64,000 bases of DNA from contig NZ_CAAHFN010000087.1 in the NCBI RefSeq assembly GCF_900961225.1, forward strand, positions 124,001-188,000. The letters are read 5' to 3'. Under the pieces are notes generated by a model. The model saw only the letters and a program-made list of their open reading frames with translations. It was not told the origin of the DNA and did no database searches. Position numbers and translations under genes: made by a program. Below are positions 19,153-27,063 of this stretch, piece by piece. This DNA comes from Modicisalibacter radicis (GTDB lineage Bacteria > Pseudomonadota > Gammaproteobacteria > Pseudomonadales > Halomonadaceae). Numbering within the stretch: position 1 is the stretch's first letter; every line of letters starts with the position of its first letter.

Positions 19153-21561
19153 TCAGCGCTCCTGAGGATCGTCGACGTCGTCGCTGTCGGGCTTGCGGTG
19201 AGACGGATCGCTGACCCGGTAGACCGGTGGCGCCGCAGCGCCGCTGGAGGCGTCCGCTTCCTGGCGGGTATCCACGGCCTGGTGACGTTCCTCGACCAGC
19301 CGGATGTTGGCCGGCGGCGCGCCGCCATCCTTGTCCTCGCCGAAGTACAGCGTGGTATGCGGGAAGGGGATCTCGATGCCCGCGGCGTCGAAGCGCAGCT
19401 TGACCAGGCGGTTGTAGGCGCGGCCCACGCCCCACTGGTCGCCCGGCGTGGTCTTGATCACCACGCGGATGTTGACCGAGCTGTCGGCCAGGGCCACCAC
19501 ACCGGCCACGGTCAATGGTGCCAGCAGCTTGTGACCGTGCTCCTCGCTGGCCTTGAGATCCTCGAAGGCGAGCTCCAGCTGGGCGATGGCGTCGTCGATG
19601 CTCTCGCGATAGGCGATGCCGTACTCGCCGACATGGTTGCCGAACTCGCGCATGTAGTTGGAGACGGTGTCGACGCTGGAGAACGGCACGATGTGGTAGG
19701 TGCCGGCCAGGTCGCGGATGCCCACCGAGCGAATGCTCAGCCGCTCGGCGGTGCCGGTGACGCCGCCGACGGTGACCACGTCGCCGGTATTCATGGCGTT
19801 TTCCACCTGGATGAACACCCCGGTGATGATGTCCTGAACCAGCTTCTGGGCGCCAAAGCCGATCGCCAGGCCCAGCACCCCGGCGCCGGCGATCAGCGGT
19901 CCGATGTTGATGCCGATCTCGGCCAGCACGATCATCGCGGTCAACGTGATCAGGGCGATCGCCAGGGCGTTGCGGAACAGGCTGAGCAGCGTCTTGGCGC
20001 GAGCCGTGGGTTCGCCGGTGCCGGTCTCCGGATTGAGGCGATGCTCGATGAGACTGGCCAGGGCGATCCACAGCGTGCAGGCGACCACCAGGATGATGAT
20101 CACGTCGATCAGCTTGCCGATCGTGCCGCGGCCGGCGTCGGTGGCATACCAGGCGACCAGGTCGAATACGCCCCAGGCGTTGAGGACCAGCATGATCACC
20201 GCGATCAGGATGATCGCGCGGATCACCTTGAGGAAGGTGGGGATATAGGCGTTGAGCCGCGTCTCCAGCTTGGGCAGCTTGCGCCGCAGGTCGTCGGAGA
20301 GCGTGATGCGCCGACCGATCAGCTGGGTGAGCACCCCCGAAAGCAGCAGGCCCAGCCCGGCGATGATCAGCGTCTGCAGGGTCGCCGCGGCGACGCTCGG
20401 CAGGGCGTCCTCGGGGCGAACGATGCTGACCAGCAGGACCACCAGGAAGTAGGCGATGGCCAGCAGGTGCCAGAGCTTGCCCAGCAGCCGCAGGGCCACT
20501 CGGCTGGGGCTCATGGTGGCCTGCTCGGCCTTGGCCTCGAGGGCGGCGCGCACCTTGGCGCGATTCTTGAGCACCATCAGGGTGGCGTAGACGAATGCCA
20601 GCAGCATGATGACCAGGCCGATGCCCTGGCCCAGCGCCGGCGACAGGTTGAAGTTGACGATCGGCACCAGCACCAGCATGCCGTAGCCGACGAAGCCGGT
20701 GAGCGTGGCCAGCCAGCGGTTCCAGTGTTTCGCCTCGTCGGCGGTGGTCGGCAATAGCCGCAGGCCATCGTAGTGCGATGAGAACAGCATGCGGATCGCT
20801 GCCTTGACCAGCTCGATGATCAAGAAGGCATTGAGAAACAGCGAGGCCTGGGTCGACAGGCTGCCGCTGTCGCCGATGGCGAAGGTGGCGATCAGGTTGC
20901 CGCCGACATAGGCCAGCGCGACGACGATGATGTCGATCAGCGCGGCGATGGCCACGGCGCCGACCAGGCGTAGCAGAGCGCTGCGCTCATTGCTTGCCTG
21001 CGACCACTGGCTGATGCGCGAGAACAGGGGGTGGCCCAGGCGACGCAGAATGAAGAACACCACGAAGGTGGCGACGATGACCAGCCCCAGGTTGACGGCC
21101 GCGGAGAGCGCGGCGGCGGTATCGATACCGGGGCCGGCATCGGCCTGGGGCGCGAAGAGCCCGCCCAGTGCGCCGGCCAGGGCACTGAACTGGCCGCCGA
21201 TATCGCCGGCGATGCTGCTGGTCATGACGGCCAGCCGGCGCGCCAGCGAAACCTGCTCGGGACGCTGGTTGCTGGGAGCCTGGTCGGCCACGGCCTCGGC
21301 GCTGGGAGCCTCGGCGGGCAGCGCCTGTTCGCCCGGCGTGGTCGTCTCGGCCAGCGAGCGCAACTCCTCGATCAGGCGCTGCCGCGACGTCTCATTCTCG
21401 AGCAGATCGGCGAGCGTGGCGTAGGCCGGCACCGACTGTTCCGGTTGCGACGGCTCCACGGCGCTGGAGGATTGCTGAGCGAATGCCGGCAGGGCGCAGA
21501 ACAGCATCAGGGCCAGGGCCAGCCAGCAGCCTGACCAAGGGATATTGCGCGATTTCAGCAC
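19153..21561 (-). CDS. MscS-family mechanosensitive channel, YbiO-like
   Basis: An 802-residue envelope protein. It begins with a signal peptide (SGCWLALALMLFCALPAFAQQ), then a Ser/Pro/Glu-rich periplasmic stretch and about ten membrane segments. The C-terminal MscS core has the pore helix region (GAGVLGLAIGFGAQKLVQDII) and beta domain (TGDVVTVGGVTGTAERLSIRS). Size and layout match the larger YbiO-type moderate-conductance channels that relieve osmotic down-shock. Start: GTG at 21559-21561 with GGAGG 7 bases upstream; the ATG at 21663 lacks support. The last 50 residues are hydrophilic. Confidence 0.9.
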   Translation of the reverse strand: MLKSRNIPWSGCWLALALMLFCALPAFAQQSSSAVEPSQPEQSVPAYATLADLLENETSRQRLIEELRSLAETTTPGEQALPAEAPSAEAVADQAPSNQRPEQVSLARRLAVMTSSIAGDIGGQFSALAGALGGLFAPQADAGPGIDTAAALSAAVNLGLVIVATFVVFFILRRLGHPLFSRISQWSQASNERSALLRLVGAVAIAALIDIIVVALAYVGGNLIATFAIGDSGSLSTQASLFLNAFLIIELVKAAIRMLFSSHYDGLRLLPTTADEAKHWNRWLATLTGFVGYGMLVLVPIVNFNLSPALGQGIGLVIMLLAFVYATLMVLKNRAKVRAALEAKAEQATMSPSRVALRLLGKLWHLLAIAYFLVVLLVSIVRPEDALPSVAAATLQTLIIAGLGLLLSGVLTQLIGRRITLSDDLRRKLPKLETRLNAYIPTFLKVIRAIILIAVIMLVLNAWGVFDLVAWYATDAGRGTIGKLIDVIIILVVACTLWIALASLIEHRLNPETGTGEPTARAKTLLSLFRNALAIALITLTAMIVLAEIGINIGPLIAGAGVLGLAIGFGAQKLVQDIITGVFIQVENAMNTGDVVTVGGVTGTAERLSIRSVGIRDLAGTYHIVPFSSVDTVSNYMREFGNHVGEYGIAYRESIDDAIAQLELAFEDLKASEEHGHKLLAPLTVAGVVALADSSVNIRVVIKTTPGDQWGVGRAYNRLVKLRFDAAGIEIPFPHTTLYFGEDKDGGAPPANIRLVEERHQAVDTRQEADASSGAAAPPVYRVSDPSHRKPDSDDVDDPQER

Positions 21562-21967
21562 GTTGAACCTCCATGTAACGGCGGCACTGGTCTGCCGGCT
21601 GGTTGTCGGGTGTCGCTGAAGAACCTTTACCAGGCGTGGCCAGCTCGGTGAAGGGGCAGGCAAGATTCTCTGTCATTCGCTACCCTGTCTAGGACCCGGC
21701 ATCTGGCGTCCCGCAGCCAATCGGTCGCGAACGGTCGGCTTCAAAGTGGGCCAGCACGGCTTCGGGGCGCATTGTCTGGCAGAGTCGGTGAAATTATTAT
21801 ACGCATGTTGTACATGAGCCGATAGACACACAAGGCCTTCACGATCGGCCGATAACTGGTGTGCGGCTGCAAGGGGCAAGGCACCGGCAGGGGCGTGTCG
21901 GCCCGGCGAGGGCCGCCGAACCGGGCCGAATGCAATGGCGACAGTCGAAAAAGGGAAGGGATCACCC
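21562..21967. other. 406-base divergent intergenic region, MscS / zinc-ribbon protein
   Basis: An AT-rich core around 21770-21820 holds overlapping divergent promoter elements (listed separately). The rest (21562-21770 and 21820-21960) shows no gene, repeat or RNA I can support. Confidence 0.5.
21772..21816. promoter_or_regulatory. Overlapping divergent promoters with a CATGT palindrome
   Basis: Plus strand: TTGTCT (21772-21777), 17-base spacer, TATTAT (21795-21800), driving the 63-residue zinc-ribbon gene. Minus strand: TATAAT (21801-21796) towards the MscS gene, with a poor -35. A palindrome CATGT-TGT-ACATG (21804-21816) lies in the minus-strand spacer and could bind a regulator of the channel. 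Confidence 0.5.
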
Positions 21968-22159
21968 ATGTTGAAAGTCACGCTGGAATTGCGTTGTAAC
22001 GTCTGTAACGGCGAGCGCTTCATGCTGCCGACGCTCGAAGAGACCGATCAGACCATTCGCTGCGCCGAGTGCGGGGCGTTCAAGTGCCACGGCGACGACC
22101 TCGAAAGAGTGCTGGCGCGCGACAGCGTCACGCAGCGCCCGGCCCGCCTGGCTTCCTGA
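21968..22159 (+). CDS. Small zinc-ribbon-like protein, 63 residues
   Basis: A 63-residue protein with two CxxC knuckles: C-N-V-C near residue 10-13 and C-A-E-C near 34-37, plus a further Cys in FKCHGDD. Four spaced cysteines suggest a single Zn2+ ribbon, as in small transcription- or translation-associated proteins. A purine-rich ribosome site (GGGAAGGG) lies upstream of the ATG. Function unknown. It is transcribed divergently from the MscS channel. Confidence 0.72.
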   Translation: MLKVTLELRCNVCNGERFMLPTLEETDQTIRCAECGAFKCHGDDLERVLARDSVTQRPARLAS

Positions 22160-22199
22160 CCGTTGGCCGGGCGGCGGCTGCAGTGACCGACCGGCGTTC

Positions 22200-22415
22200 T
22201 CAGCTGTCGGCCGGGTCGGCATCCTTCTTGCGATGTTGCTTCTCGAGGCCTTCCACGTCCGAACGGTTCATGCGGGCGACTTCATCCTCGGCGGCCTCGC
22301 GGTCATCGAACACGCCGATGGTGGCGCCGGTGTCACTGTCGTAGACCTCGTACTTCGGCGCCTCGACATTGTGAGGATCCGGAAGTTTGCGCCAGGTGAT
22401 GGTTTTCTTGAGCAT
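22200..22415 (-). CDS. Small conserved hypothetical protein, 71 residues
   Basis: A 71-residue cytoplasmic protein starting MLKKTITWRKLPDP. GGAGG lies 10 bases before the ATG. It has a compact domain (YEVYDSDTGATIGVFDDREAAEDEVARMN), suggestive of a beta-beta-alpha unit, and a charged tail (HRKKDADPADS). Many such short proteins accompany Halomonas genomes; no function known. It is convergent with the zinc-ribbon gene, separated by 40 bases. Confidence 0.65.
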   Translation of the reverse strand: MLKKTITWRKLPDPHNVEAPKYEVYDSDTGATIGVFDDREAAEDEVARMNRSDVEGLEKQHRKKDADPADS

Positions 22416-22692
22416 CGCTGATTTGCCTCCTTGGCAGGATGTAGTCCGAGTGTGGCACAGGGGCGGCCGTGTATCGAAGCGCAACGGCCAGTGGCCATGA
22501 GCGCCGATTAGCCCGGCATGACACATAAAGCATGGCTTTCCTGGTCACGCCGTGCAGGAGCCGAACACGCTGCGAGTGTGGCTTGAACTCTCGCTCATAT
22601 AGCGGGCATTTTCCATCTCGACGAGTCTCGGCGGGCGCTGCCACACTGCAACTGGCACTGGTGCCATTGCCGGGACGAACGAGGAAGCGAAG

Positions 22693-22881
22693 ATGGAAGG
22701 GGATCGGTCATTACATGTCTGTCGATATTGCTGGACGCTCGTCTATATCCAGCATGCTCGCCATGCCATGCCCCCTGCCTGCCCGCAGTGCCGTCACCAT
22801 GAGTACGAGCCCGTCGCCAGCTCCGCGACAGGCCATGCCGCGGAGGCCATCGGCCAGCTGCTGGCCGCCAGCGCACGGTAA
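22693..22881 (+). CDS. Small CxxC protein, 62 residues (rubredoxin/zinc-ribbon-like)
   Basis: A 62-residue protein with C-R-Y-C at 10-13 and C-P-Q-C at 30-33, so four cysteines suited to Zn2+ or Fe. A GAGGAAG ribosome site lies 5-6 bases before the ATG. The tail is Ala-rich helix (AEAIGQLLAAS). Function unknown. It sits 42 bases before the folM-like gene and may share its transcript. Codon bias and the spaced Cys pairs favour a real gene; short length keeps confidence moderate. Confidence 0.55.
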   Translation: MEGDRSLHVCRYCWTLVYIQHARHAMPPACPQCRHHEYEPVASSATGHAAEAIGQLLAASAR

Positions 22882-22923
22882 GGCTTGTTGGCGTCGGGGT
22901 GGCTGGGTATGTTGTGAAGGTAT

Positions 22924-23718
22924 TTGACGACTCAATCCAGCGATCCCGGGAGTGGCAGCATCGAAACCCTCAGCAAGGCCGCACTGGTTACCGGTGGGGC
23001 AACCCGAATCGGCCGCTTTTTTGCGATACACCTGGCGCGGCAGGGCTACGATATCGCCTTGCATTACCATCATTCCGACAAGCAGGCGAGCGAGGTGGCC
23101 GCGCTCGTTCGTGACATGGGGCGAGCCTGCGAGTGCCTGCCCTGCGACTTTCGCGAAGGCGACGTCGAGGCGCTCATCCCTCGCGCCAAGGCGCACTTCC
23201 CGGCGCTTTGCCTCGTGGTCAACAGCGCCTCGGCTTACGCGGCAGCCGCTATTGTCGAGACCTCGGGGCCGCTTCTCGAGGAGCAGTTCGCCGTCAATCT
23301 GTTTGCGCCGTTCCGACTGACGCGCAGCTTCGCCAACGAGATCGGCGAGGGGAGCATCGTCAATATCCTGGATAACAAGATCGCGTTCAACCAGCCGGCC
23401 TACGCAGCCTACCTGCTCGCCAAGAAGAGCCTCGGTGAACTGACCCGCATGGCGGCCCTGGAGCTCGCTCCAGGCATTCGCGTCAACGCCATTGCGCCAG
23501 GCGTGGTGCTGCCGGCCTTGGTGCGCGGCGACGACTATCTGGCCTGGCGGCGCGACGGCATTCCGCTGGCACGCCAGGGTGAGCTGGCCGAACTGGGACA
23601 GGCGCTCGACTATCTGCTGAACAATCGCTTTGTCACCGGGCAGACGCTGTTCGTCGACGGGGGAGAGACGCTCAAGCGGGAGGGGCGGCATTCCGAGAAT
23701 TTCCCCGGCGGCCATTGA
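22924..23718 (+). CDS. SDR family oxidoreductase, FolM/pteridine reductase-like
   Basis: A 264-residue short-chain dehydrogenase. NADPH loop VTGGATRIGRFFA, the NSAS motif (VNSASAYAAAA, as in pteridine reductases), and catalytic Y-x3-K in YLLAKKSL are present; the C-terminal FVDGGETL is typical. FolM reduces dihydromonapterin and dihydrofolate. The start appears to be TTG at 22924 with a close GAAGG; the conserved fold starts about 18 residues in. Alternative: a generic SDR. Located between the small CxxC gene and the convergent fur. Confidence 0.8.
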   Translation: MTTQSSDPGSGSIETLSKAALVTGGATRIGRFFAIHLARQGYDIALHYHHSDKQASEVAALVRDMGRACECLPCDFREGDVEALIPRAKAHFPALCLVVNSASAYAAAAIVETSGPLLEEQFAVNLFAPFRLTRSFANEIGEGSIVNILDNKIAFNQPAYAAYLLAKKSLGELTRMAALELAPGIRVNAIAPGVVLPALVRGDDYLAWRRDGIPLARQGELAELGQALDYLLNNRFVTGQTLFVDGGETLKREGRHSENFPGGH

Positions 23719-23823
23719 GGTCGGACGGCCAGATGGCGTGGCCTTGCGGAACCGGTGGGCCGGCAGGCATCGGACATGCGGAAGCCGCCGGCGATGACCA
23801 TCGCCGGCGGCTGGGTCAACCGA

Positions 23824-24273
23824 TCAGGCCTTCTTGCTGCCGTCCTGACGAGTGACCTTGGAACCCTTGGGTCGCACGTAAAGCACCAGTGCATGATCGA
23901 CGAGCTCGAAGCCATGCTCTTCGGCGATCTCGTGCTGGAGCCTTTCGATGGCCTCGTCGTAGAATTCGACGATCTTGCCGCTTTCCAGGCAGACCATGTG
24001 GTCGTGATGTTCTTCCTGGGAAACCTCGAACAGGGCATGGCCACCATCGAAGTGATGGCGGATGACCAGGCCAGCGGCTTCGAATTGAGTCAGTACGCGG
24101 TACACGGTTGCCAAACCGACATCTTCACCGGCGTCCAGCAACGCCTTGTAGACGTCCTCGGCGCTGAGATGAGTCTCCATGTCCCGGGACTTTTCGAGGA
24201 TTTGCAGGATCTTGACGCGGGGAAGCGTGACTTTAAGTCCTGCCCGGCGCAATTCATGGTTCTGGTCGGCCAT
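23824..24273 (-). CDS. fur: Ferric uptake regulator Fur
   Basis: A 149-residue iron-responsive repressor. The winged helix spans residues 1 to about 85 (GLKVTLPRVKILQIL, LATVYRVLTQFEAAGLV), and the metal-binding HHFDGGHALFEVSQEEHHDHMVC follows. Only one Cys of the usual CxxC structural zinc site is kept (VCLESGK), and the C-terminus ends VLYVRPKGSK..., as in Pseudomonas aeruginosa Fur. Divergent from bamE, the order common in gammaproteobacteria. Confidence 0.96.
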   Translation of the reverse strand: MADQNHELRRAGLKVTLPRVKILQILEKSRDMETHLSAEDVYKALLDAGEDVGLATVYRVLTQFEAAGLVIRHHFDGGHALFEVSQEEHHDHMVCLESGKIVEFYDEAIERLQHEIAEEHGFELVDHALVLYVRPKGSKVTRQDGSKKA

Positions 24274-24345
24274 GGTTACTCTTCGCAGTATCGTGGTGGG
24301 TCGGTTATGATCGACCAAAGCAACGATAGTGAAGAACGGGACCAA

Positions 24346-24792
24346 ATGCAAAACCTGATCAAAACAGTCATCTTTTCCCTCGCGCTGGTGCTCGTCAGTG
24401 GCTGTAGCTACCTCGGCGTCTACAAGCGCGACCTGCCCCAGGGCAACCTGATCACCGAGGACATGCTGGAGCAGCTCGAACCCGGCATGAGCCGTGAGCA
24501 GGTCCAGTATGTCATGGGGAGTCCGTTGCTCGAGACGCCATTCGACGATGACCAGTGGGACTACGTGTTTCGCCTCGACGAGGCCTACGGCGACGTCATC
24601 TACAAGCGTCTGACGCTCACTTTCGACAATGATCGCCTGGTCGACATGCGGACCTTTGGCGAGATCGATACCGACGTCGATCTCGAGCCGGAGAGCGGGC
24701 CGGGTCCGGCGATGCAGGAGGACGCGCCGCCGGGCAACGTCATCGACACGACGCCCGGGCGTACTTCGTTGGGAGCTGGAGCGGCCGAGTAG
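24346..24792 (+). CDS. bamE: Outer membrane protein assembly factor BamE (OmlA)
   Basis: A 148-residue lipoprotein of the BAM complex that folds outer-membrane proteins. The signal peptide ends in LVSG-C, with the mature sequence SYLGVYKRDLPQGN; the SmpA/OmlA fold includes the conserved LEPGMSREQVQYVMGSPL. The tail (from about 115) is acidic and Pro/Gly-rich. The ATG at 24346 directly precedes the signal peptide; the frame upstream overlaps fur and is ignored. A TATGAT at 24305-24310 is a candidate -10. Confidence 0.95.
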   Translation: MQNLIKTVIFSLALVLVSGCSYLGVYKRDLPQGNLITEDMLEQLEPGMSREQVQYVMGSPLLETPFDDDQWDYVFRLDEAYGDVIYKRLTLTFDNDRLVDMRTFGEIDTDVDLEPESGPGPAMQEDAPPGNVIDTTPGRTSLGAGAAE

Positions 24793-24833
24793 CCGCCACC
24801 TGCCTGCCCGGGCGAGAAGCTGCCCCGGGCCGG

Positions 24834-25163
24834 TTATCGGTCGGAAGAGCGGTCGGCGCGCTGACGACGGGCCTGCTTGGGGTCGATGAGCAGCGGTCGA
24901 TAGACCTCGATCCGATCGCCGGGTTGCAGTACATGCTTGTGAGGCTCGCGCAGAACCTTGCCGAAGATGCCCAGTTCGGCTTCGAGAAAGGTCGATGCCG
25001 GCAGTTCGGGGAAATGGCGGCCGAGTTCCGCGCACCGCACCGCCTCGCGGGCCGTTGTCCCGGCGGCCAGCGTCAGGGCGACGATGCGCTGGCGCTGGGG
25101 CAGCGCGAAGGCTACCTCGACATTGATTGCTGCAGGCTCGTCGTGGGGTTCAGTAGCGACCAT
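24834..25163 (-). CDS. rnfH: RnfH family protein
   Basis: A 109-residue ubiquitin-like (ThiS/MoaD-fold) protein of the RnfH/YfjF family: INVEVAFALPQRQRIVALTL, then LGIFGKVLREPHKHVLQPGDRIEVYRPLLIDPKQARR, whose RVEIYRPL-like stretch defines the family. The role is unclear; it is encoded with ratA in most gammaproteobacteria. The start is one of several ATGs (25163-25172); its first codons overlap ratA's end. Charged C-terminal tail. Confidence 0.9.
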   Translation of the reverse strand: MVATEPHDEPAAINVEVAFALPQRQRIVALTLAAGTTAREAVRCAELGRHFPELPASTFLEAELGIFGKVLREPHKHVLQPGDRIEVYRPLLIDPKQARRQRADRSSDR

Positions 25164-25587
25164 AGACATCATCGGCGCGCCGCGTGAAGGCATCCACCAG
25201 CTGGCTGGCCACCTGGCTGAACAGCTTGCCGAACGCCATGCCGAGTATGCGGTTGGAAAACTCGAAGCTCATCTCCAGCGACACCTTGCAGGTGTCCTCG
25301 CCCATCGGCGTGAACAGCCACTGGCCTTGCAGGCGCTTGAACGGACCACTGACCAGCGACAGCTCGATGCGCTCGGGCGGGTAGAGGTCGTTGCGCGTGG
25401 TGAAGCTCTGTTCGACACCGGCCTTGGCCAGCGTCAGCTCACCGACCAGGTGCTCTGCGTCGCGTTCGATCAGTCGGGTACGCCGACAGCCCGGTAGAAA
25501 TTCCGGGTAGCGCTCGAAATCGTTGACCAGATCGAACATGGCCTGGGCGGAATGTCGCACCAATGCGGACCGATTGACCGTGGGCAT
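25150..25587 (-). CDS. ratA: RatA-type START/coenzyme Q-binding protein
   Basis: A 145-residue protein of the polyketide-cyclase/START fold: VNRSALVRHSAQAMFDLVNDFERYPEFLPGC is the family signature. The E. coli homologue RatA (YfjG) was reported as a toxin inhibiting 70S formation, while yeast Coq10 homologues bind ubiquinone; which applies here is not known. It overlaps rnfH and lies opposite smpB, as in E. coli. Confidence 0.92.
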   Translation of the reverse strand: MPTVNRSALVRHSAQAMFDLVNDFERYPEFLPGCRRTRLIERDAEHLVGELTLAKAGVEQSFTTRNDLYPPERIELSLVSGPFKRLQGQWLFTPMGEDTCKVSLEMSFEFSNRILGMAFGKLFSQVASQLVDAFTRRADDVYGRY

Positions 25588-25719
25588 GTACCTCTCCGCT
25601 GACTTCCCTGAAACTGGAGCGTATCATGGCGATTTATCTCGCCAAGCCCTTGAAGGATATCATGCCTCACCCCATGTGGGGCCTATTGGGCGTCACCGCA
25701 TAGCGACATACGAGGATCC

Positions 25720-26199
25720 ATGGGCAAGAAAAAAGCCAACAAGGCGGGCAGCAGTGCCATCGCTCTCAACAAGAAGGCGCGCTTCGAATACCACATCGAA
25801 GAAACCTTCGAGGCGGGCCTGGCTCTGGCGGGCTGGGAGGTAAAGAGCCTGCGCGCCGGCAAGGCCCAGCTGACCGACACCTATATTCTGGTCAAGAACG
25901 GTGAGGCCTGGCTGCTGGGCAGTCACTTCATGCCGCTCAATACCACCAGTACCCATGTGCTGGCCGATCCGACGCGCACGCGCAAGCTGCTGCTGCATCG
26001 CAAGGAGATCGCCAAGATCTTCTCGCGGACGCAGGACAAGGGCCATACCTGTGTGCCGCTGAAGCTGTACTGGAAGAAGAACCTGGTGAAGTGCGAGCTG
26101 GCGCTGGTCACGGGCAAGAAGCAGCACGACAAGCGCGCCACGGAAAAGGAGCGCGACTGGAACCGTCAGAAGGCGCGCATCATGCGCGACAACAAGTGA
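25720..26199 (+). CDS. smpB: SsrA-binding protein SmpB
   Basis: A 159-residue tmRNA partner for rescue of stalled ribosomes. Conserved parts: [50 protein letters not shown], and [11 protein letters not shown]; the basic C-terminal tail ([22 protein letters not shown]) inserts in the mRNA channel. GAGGA precedes the ATG. The tmRNA gene follows 60 bases downstream with its own promoter. Confidence 0.98.
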   Translation: MGKKKANKAGSSAIALNKKARFEYHIEETFEAGLALAGWEVKSLRAGKAQLTDTYILVKNGEAWLLGSHFMPLNTTSTHVLADPTRTRKLLLHRKEIAKIFSRTQDKGHTCVPLKLYWKKNLVKCELALVTGKKQHDKRATEKERDWNRQKARIMRDNK

Positions 26200-26218
26200 G
26201 AGAGACGGCCGATGCAGG

Positions 26219-26248
26219 TTGTACCTGAGCAAAATACTCTGGTATGAT
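26219..26248 (+). promoter_or_regulatory. Promoter of ssrA
   Basis: TTGTAC (26219-26224), 18-base spacer, TATGAT (26243-26248). The mature tmRNA 5' end lies 12 bases beyond, so a short leader would be trimmed by RNase P. Confidence 0.7.
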
Positions 26249-26259
26249 CTGCGCGTTAT

Positions 26260-26638
26260 GGGGGCGACATGGCTTCGACGCCGGTGACAACCCCTGAGGT
26301 GCATGCCGAGAGCGTGATGTATCTCGTAAATCCAACATCACGATTAAATAGTCGCAAACGACGAAAACTACGCTCAGGGCGCGCTGGCAGCTTAAAACCT
26401 GCTAGTGTTAGCCTGGCCCCGAAGCGATGTGCCCATTCATCGTGGACGGGAGACGAGCGCAAAGTAATGGGATCGCGGTTGGCGGCGCCTTCGCGTCAAT
26501 CGTCAAACTTAAGAAGGCTCGCGTTGCTGGATCCTGCCCGTCGGAGCCAGTAACGCTAAAACAAAAGACGGAACTAAGCATGTAGAGCCAATGGGCGAGT
26601 GCCGGCGGACGGGGGTTCAATTCCCCCCGCCTCCACCA
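26260..26638 (+). ncRNA. ssrA: Transfer-messenger RNA
   Basis: About 379 bases. The acceptor stem pairs GGGGGCG (26260-26266) with CGCCTCC (26628-26634), and CCA is encoded at 26636-26638. The 3' part has the T-arm GGGGGTTCAATTCCCCC. The tag frame opens at GCA 26354 and ends TAA at 26393-26395, giving ANDENYAQGALAA, close to the usual ANDENYALAA. Placed just after smpB. Confidence 0.97.
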
Positions 26639-26655
26639 CTCAAGCATACGAATCA

Positions 26656-26676
26656 AGCACCTGCGGGTGCTTTTTT
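26656..26676 (+). terminator. Rho-independent terminator of ssrA
   Basis: AGCACC-TGCG-GGTGCT stem followed by six T residues, starting 18 bases after the tmRNA CCA end. Confidence 0.9.
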
Positions 26677-26803
26677 CGTTTCCGGGCATGGTTCGGGCGT
26701 GCCGTGGTCAGCTTTTCGGGCGTTTCGCCTGCCTCCCGCCGTATGGATGGGCAAGGCCAGCCTGGTGCCTTCCACGTTCATGGCGGCGCGTCGACGGCGG
26801 TGC

Positions 26804-26838
26804 AAAAAAATGAGCCCGACCGTATTGGCCGGGCTCAT
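26804..26838 (-). terminator. Terminator of the GGA-rich sRNA
   Basis: Minus strand: ATGAGCCCGGCC / GGTCGGGCTCAT stem (one mismatch) with loop AATAC, followed by seven T residues (plus-strand A-run at 26804-26810). Confidence 0.9.
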
Positions 26839-26970
26839 GGCGCCGTGCATTCCTTGCTGCCTCCGCGGGCCTCCTGCCCGCGCATCCCTGGTCGAGCCAT
26901 CCGTAGCTCGTTCGTCCCTGTAGTGAGTGTGTCCTTGCTCACCACGCATAGTCTGGAAGCCCTGCGCTTC
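26804..26970 (-). ncRNA. Candidate CsrB/RsmZ-type sRNA (CsrA/RsmA decoy)
   Basis: On the minus strand eight GGA motifs occur in about 120 bases (plus-strand TCC at 26969, 26932, 26915, 26900, 26885, 26872, 26862, 26851). Most lie in hairpin loops: CGCGGGC-AGGAG-GCCCGCG (26864-26882), GTGAG-CAAGGACACA-CTCAC (26923-26942), GAGC-TACGGATG-GCTC (26894-26909) and GCA-AGGAA-TGC (26847-26857). A 5' hairpin GGAAGC/GCTTCC lies at 26955-26971. TACAGGGACG and TACGGATG resemble the CsrA SELEX consensus. A strong terminator closes it. A reading frame of 75 codons crosses it but has no ribosome site and ends inside the terminator region, so I read it as RNA. The 5' end is inferred from a TTAATT -10-like element. 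Confidence 0.72.
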
Positions 26971-26975
26971 CGGGC

Positions 26976-27016
26976 AATTAACCTGCGTTGCGTTTGCGTG
27001 TAAGAGATCACGGACA
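26976..27016 (-). promoter_or_regulatory. Candidate sRNA promoter with a GacA/UvrY-like box
   Basis: Minus strand -10-like TTAATT (26981-26976). TGTAAG-N6-CGGACA at 26999-27016 matches 10 of 12 positions of the known GacA upstream sequence TGTAAG-N6-CTTACA with exact spacing. It overlaps the presumed -35 area, nearer than in Pseudomonas rsmY/rsmZ, so its use is uncertain. Confidence 0.45.
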
Positions 27017-27063
27017 TCGCTTGCGCGAGATCTGCCATGGGTCGGGGGCCGCTGGCCCTCAAG

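Noticed and set aside
22711..23715. 334-codon minus-strand frame opposite the FolM-like gene
   Set aside because: Complement of the SDR reading frame; composition typical of GC-rich antisense shadows.
26835..27062. A 75-codon minus-strand reading frame across the sRNA locus
   Set aside because: It lacks a ribosome site at its start codons, runs over the candidate promoter and the GGA hairpins and ends close to the terminator. The hairpin-GGA pattern explains the sequence better than a protein.
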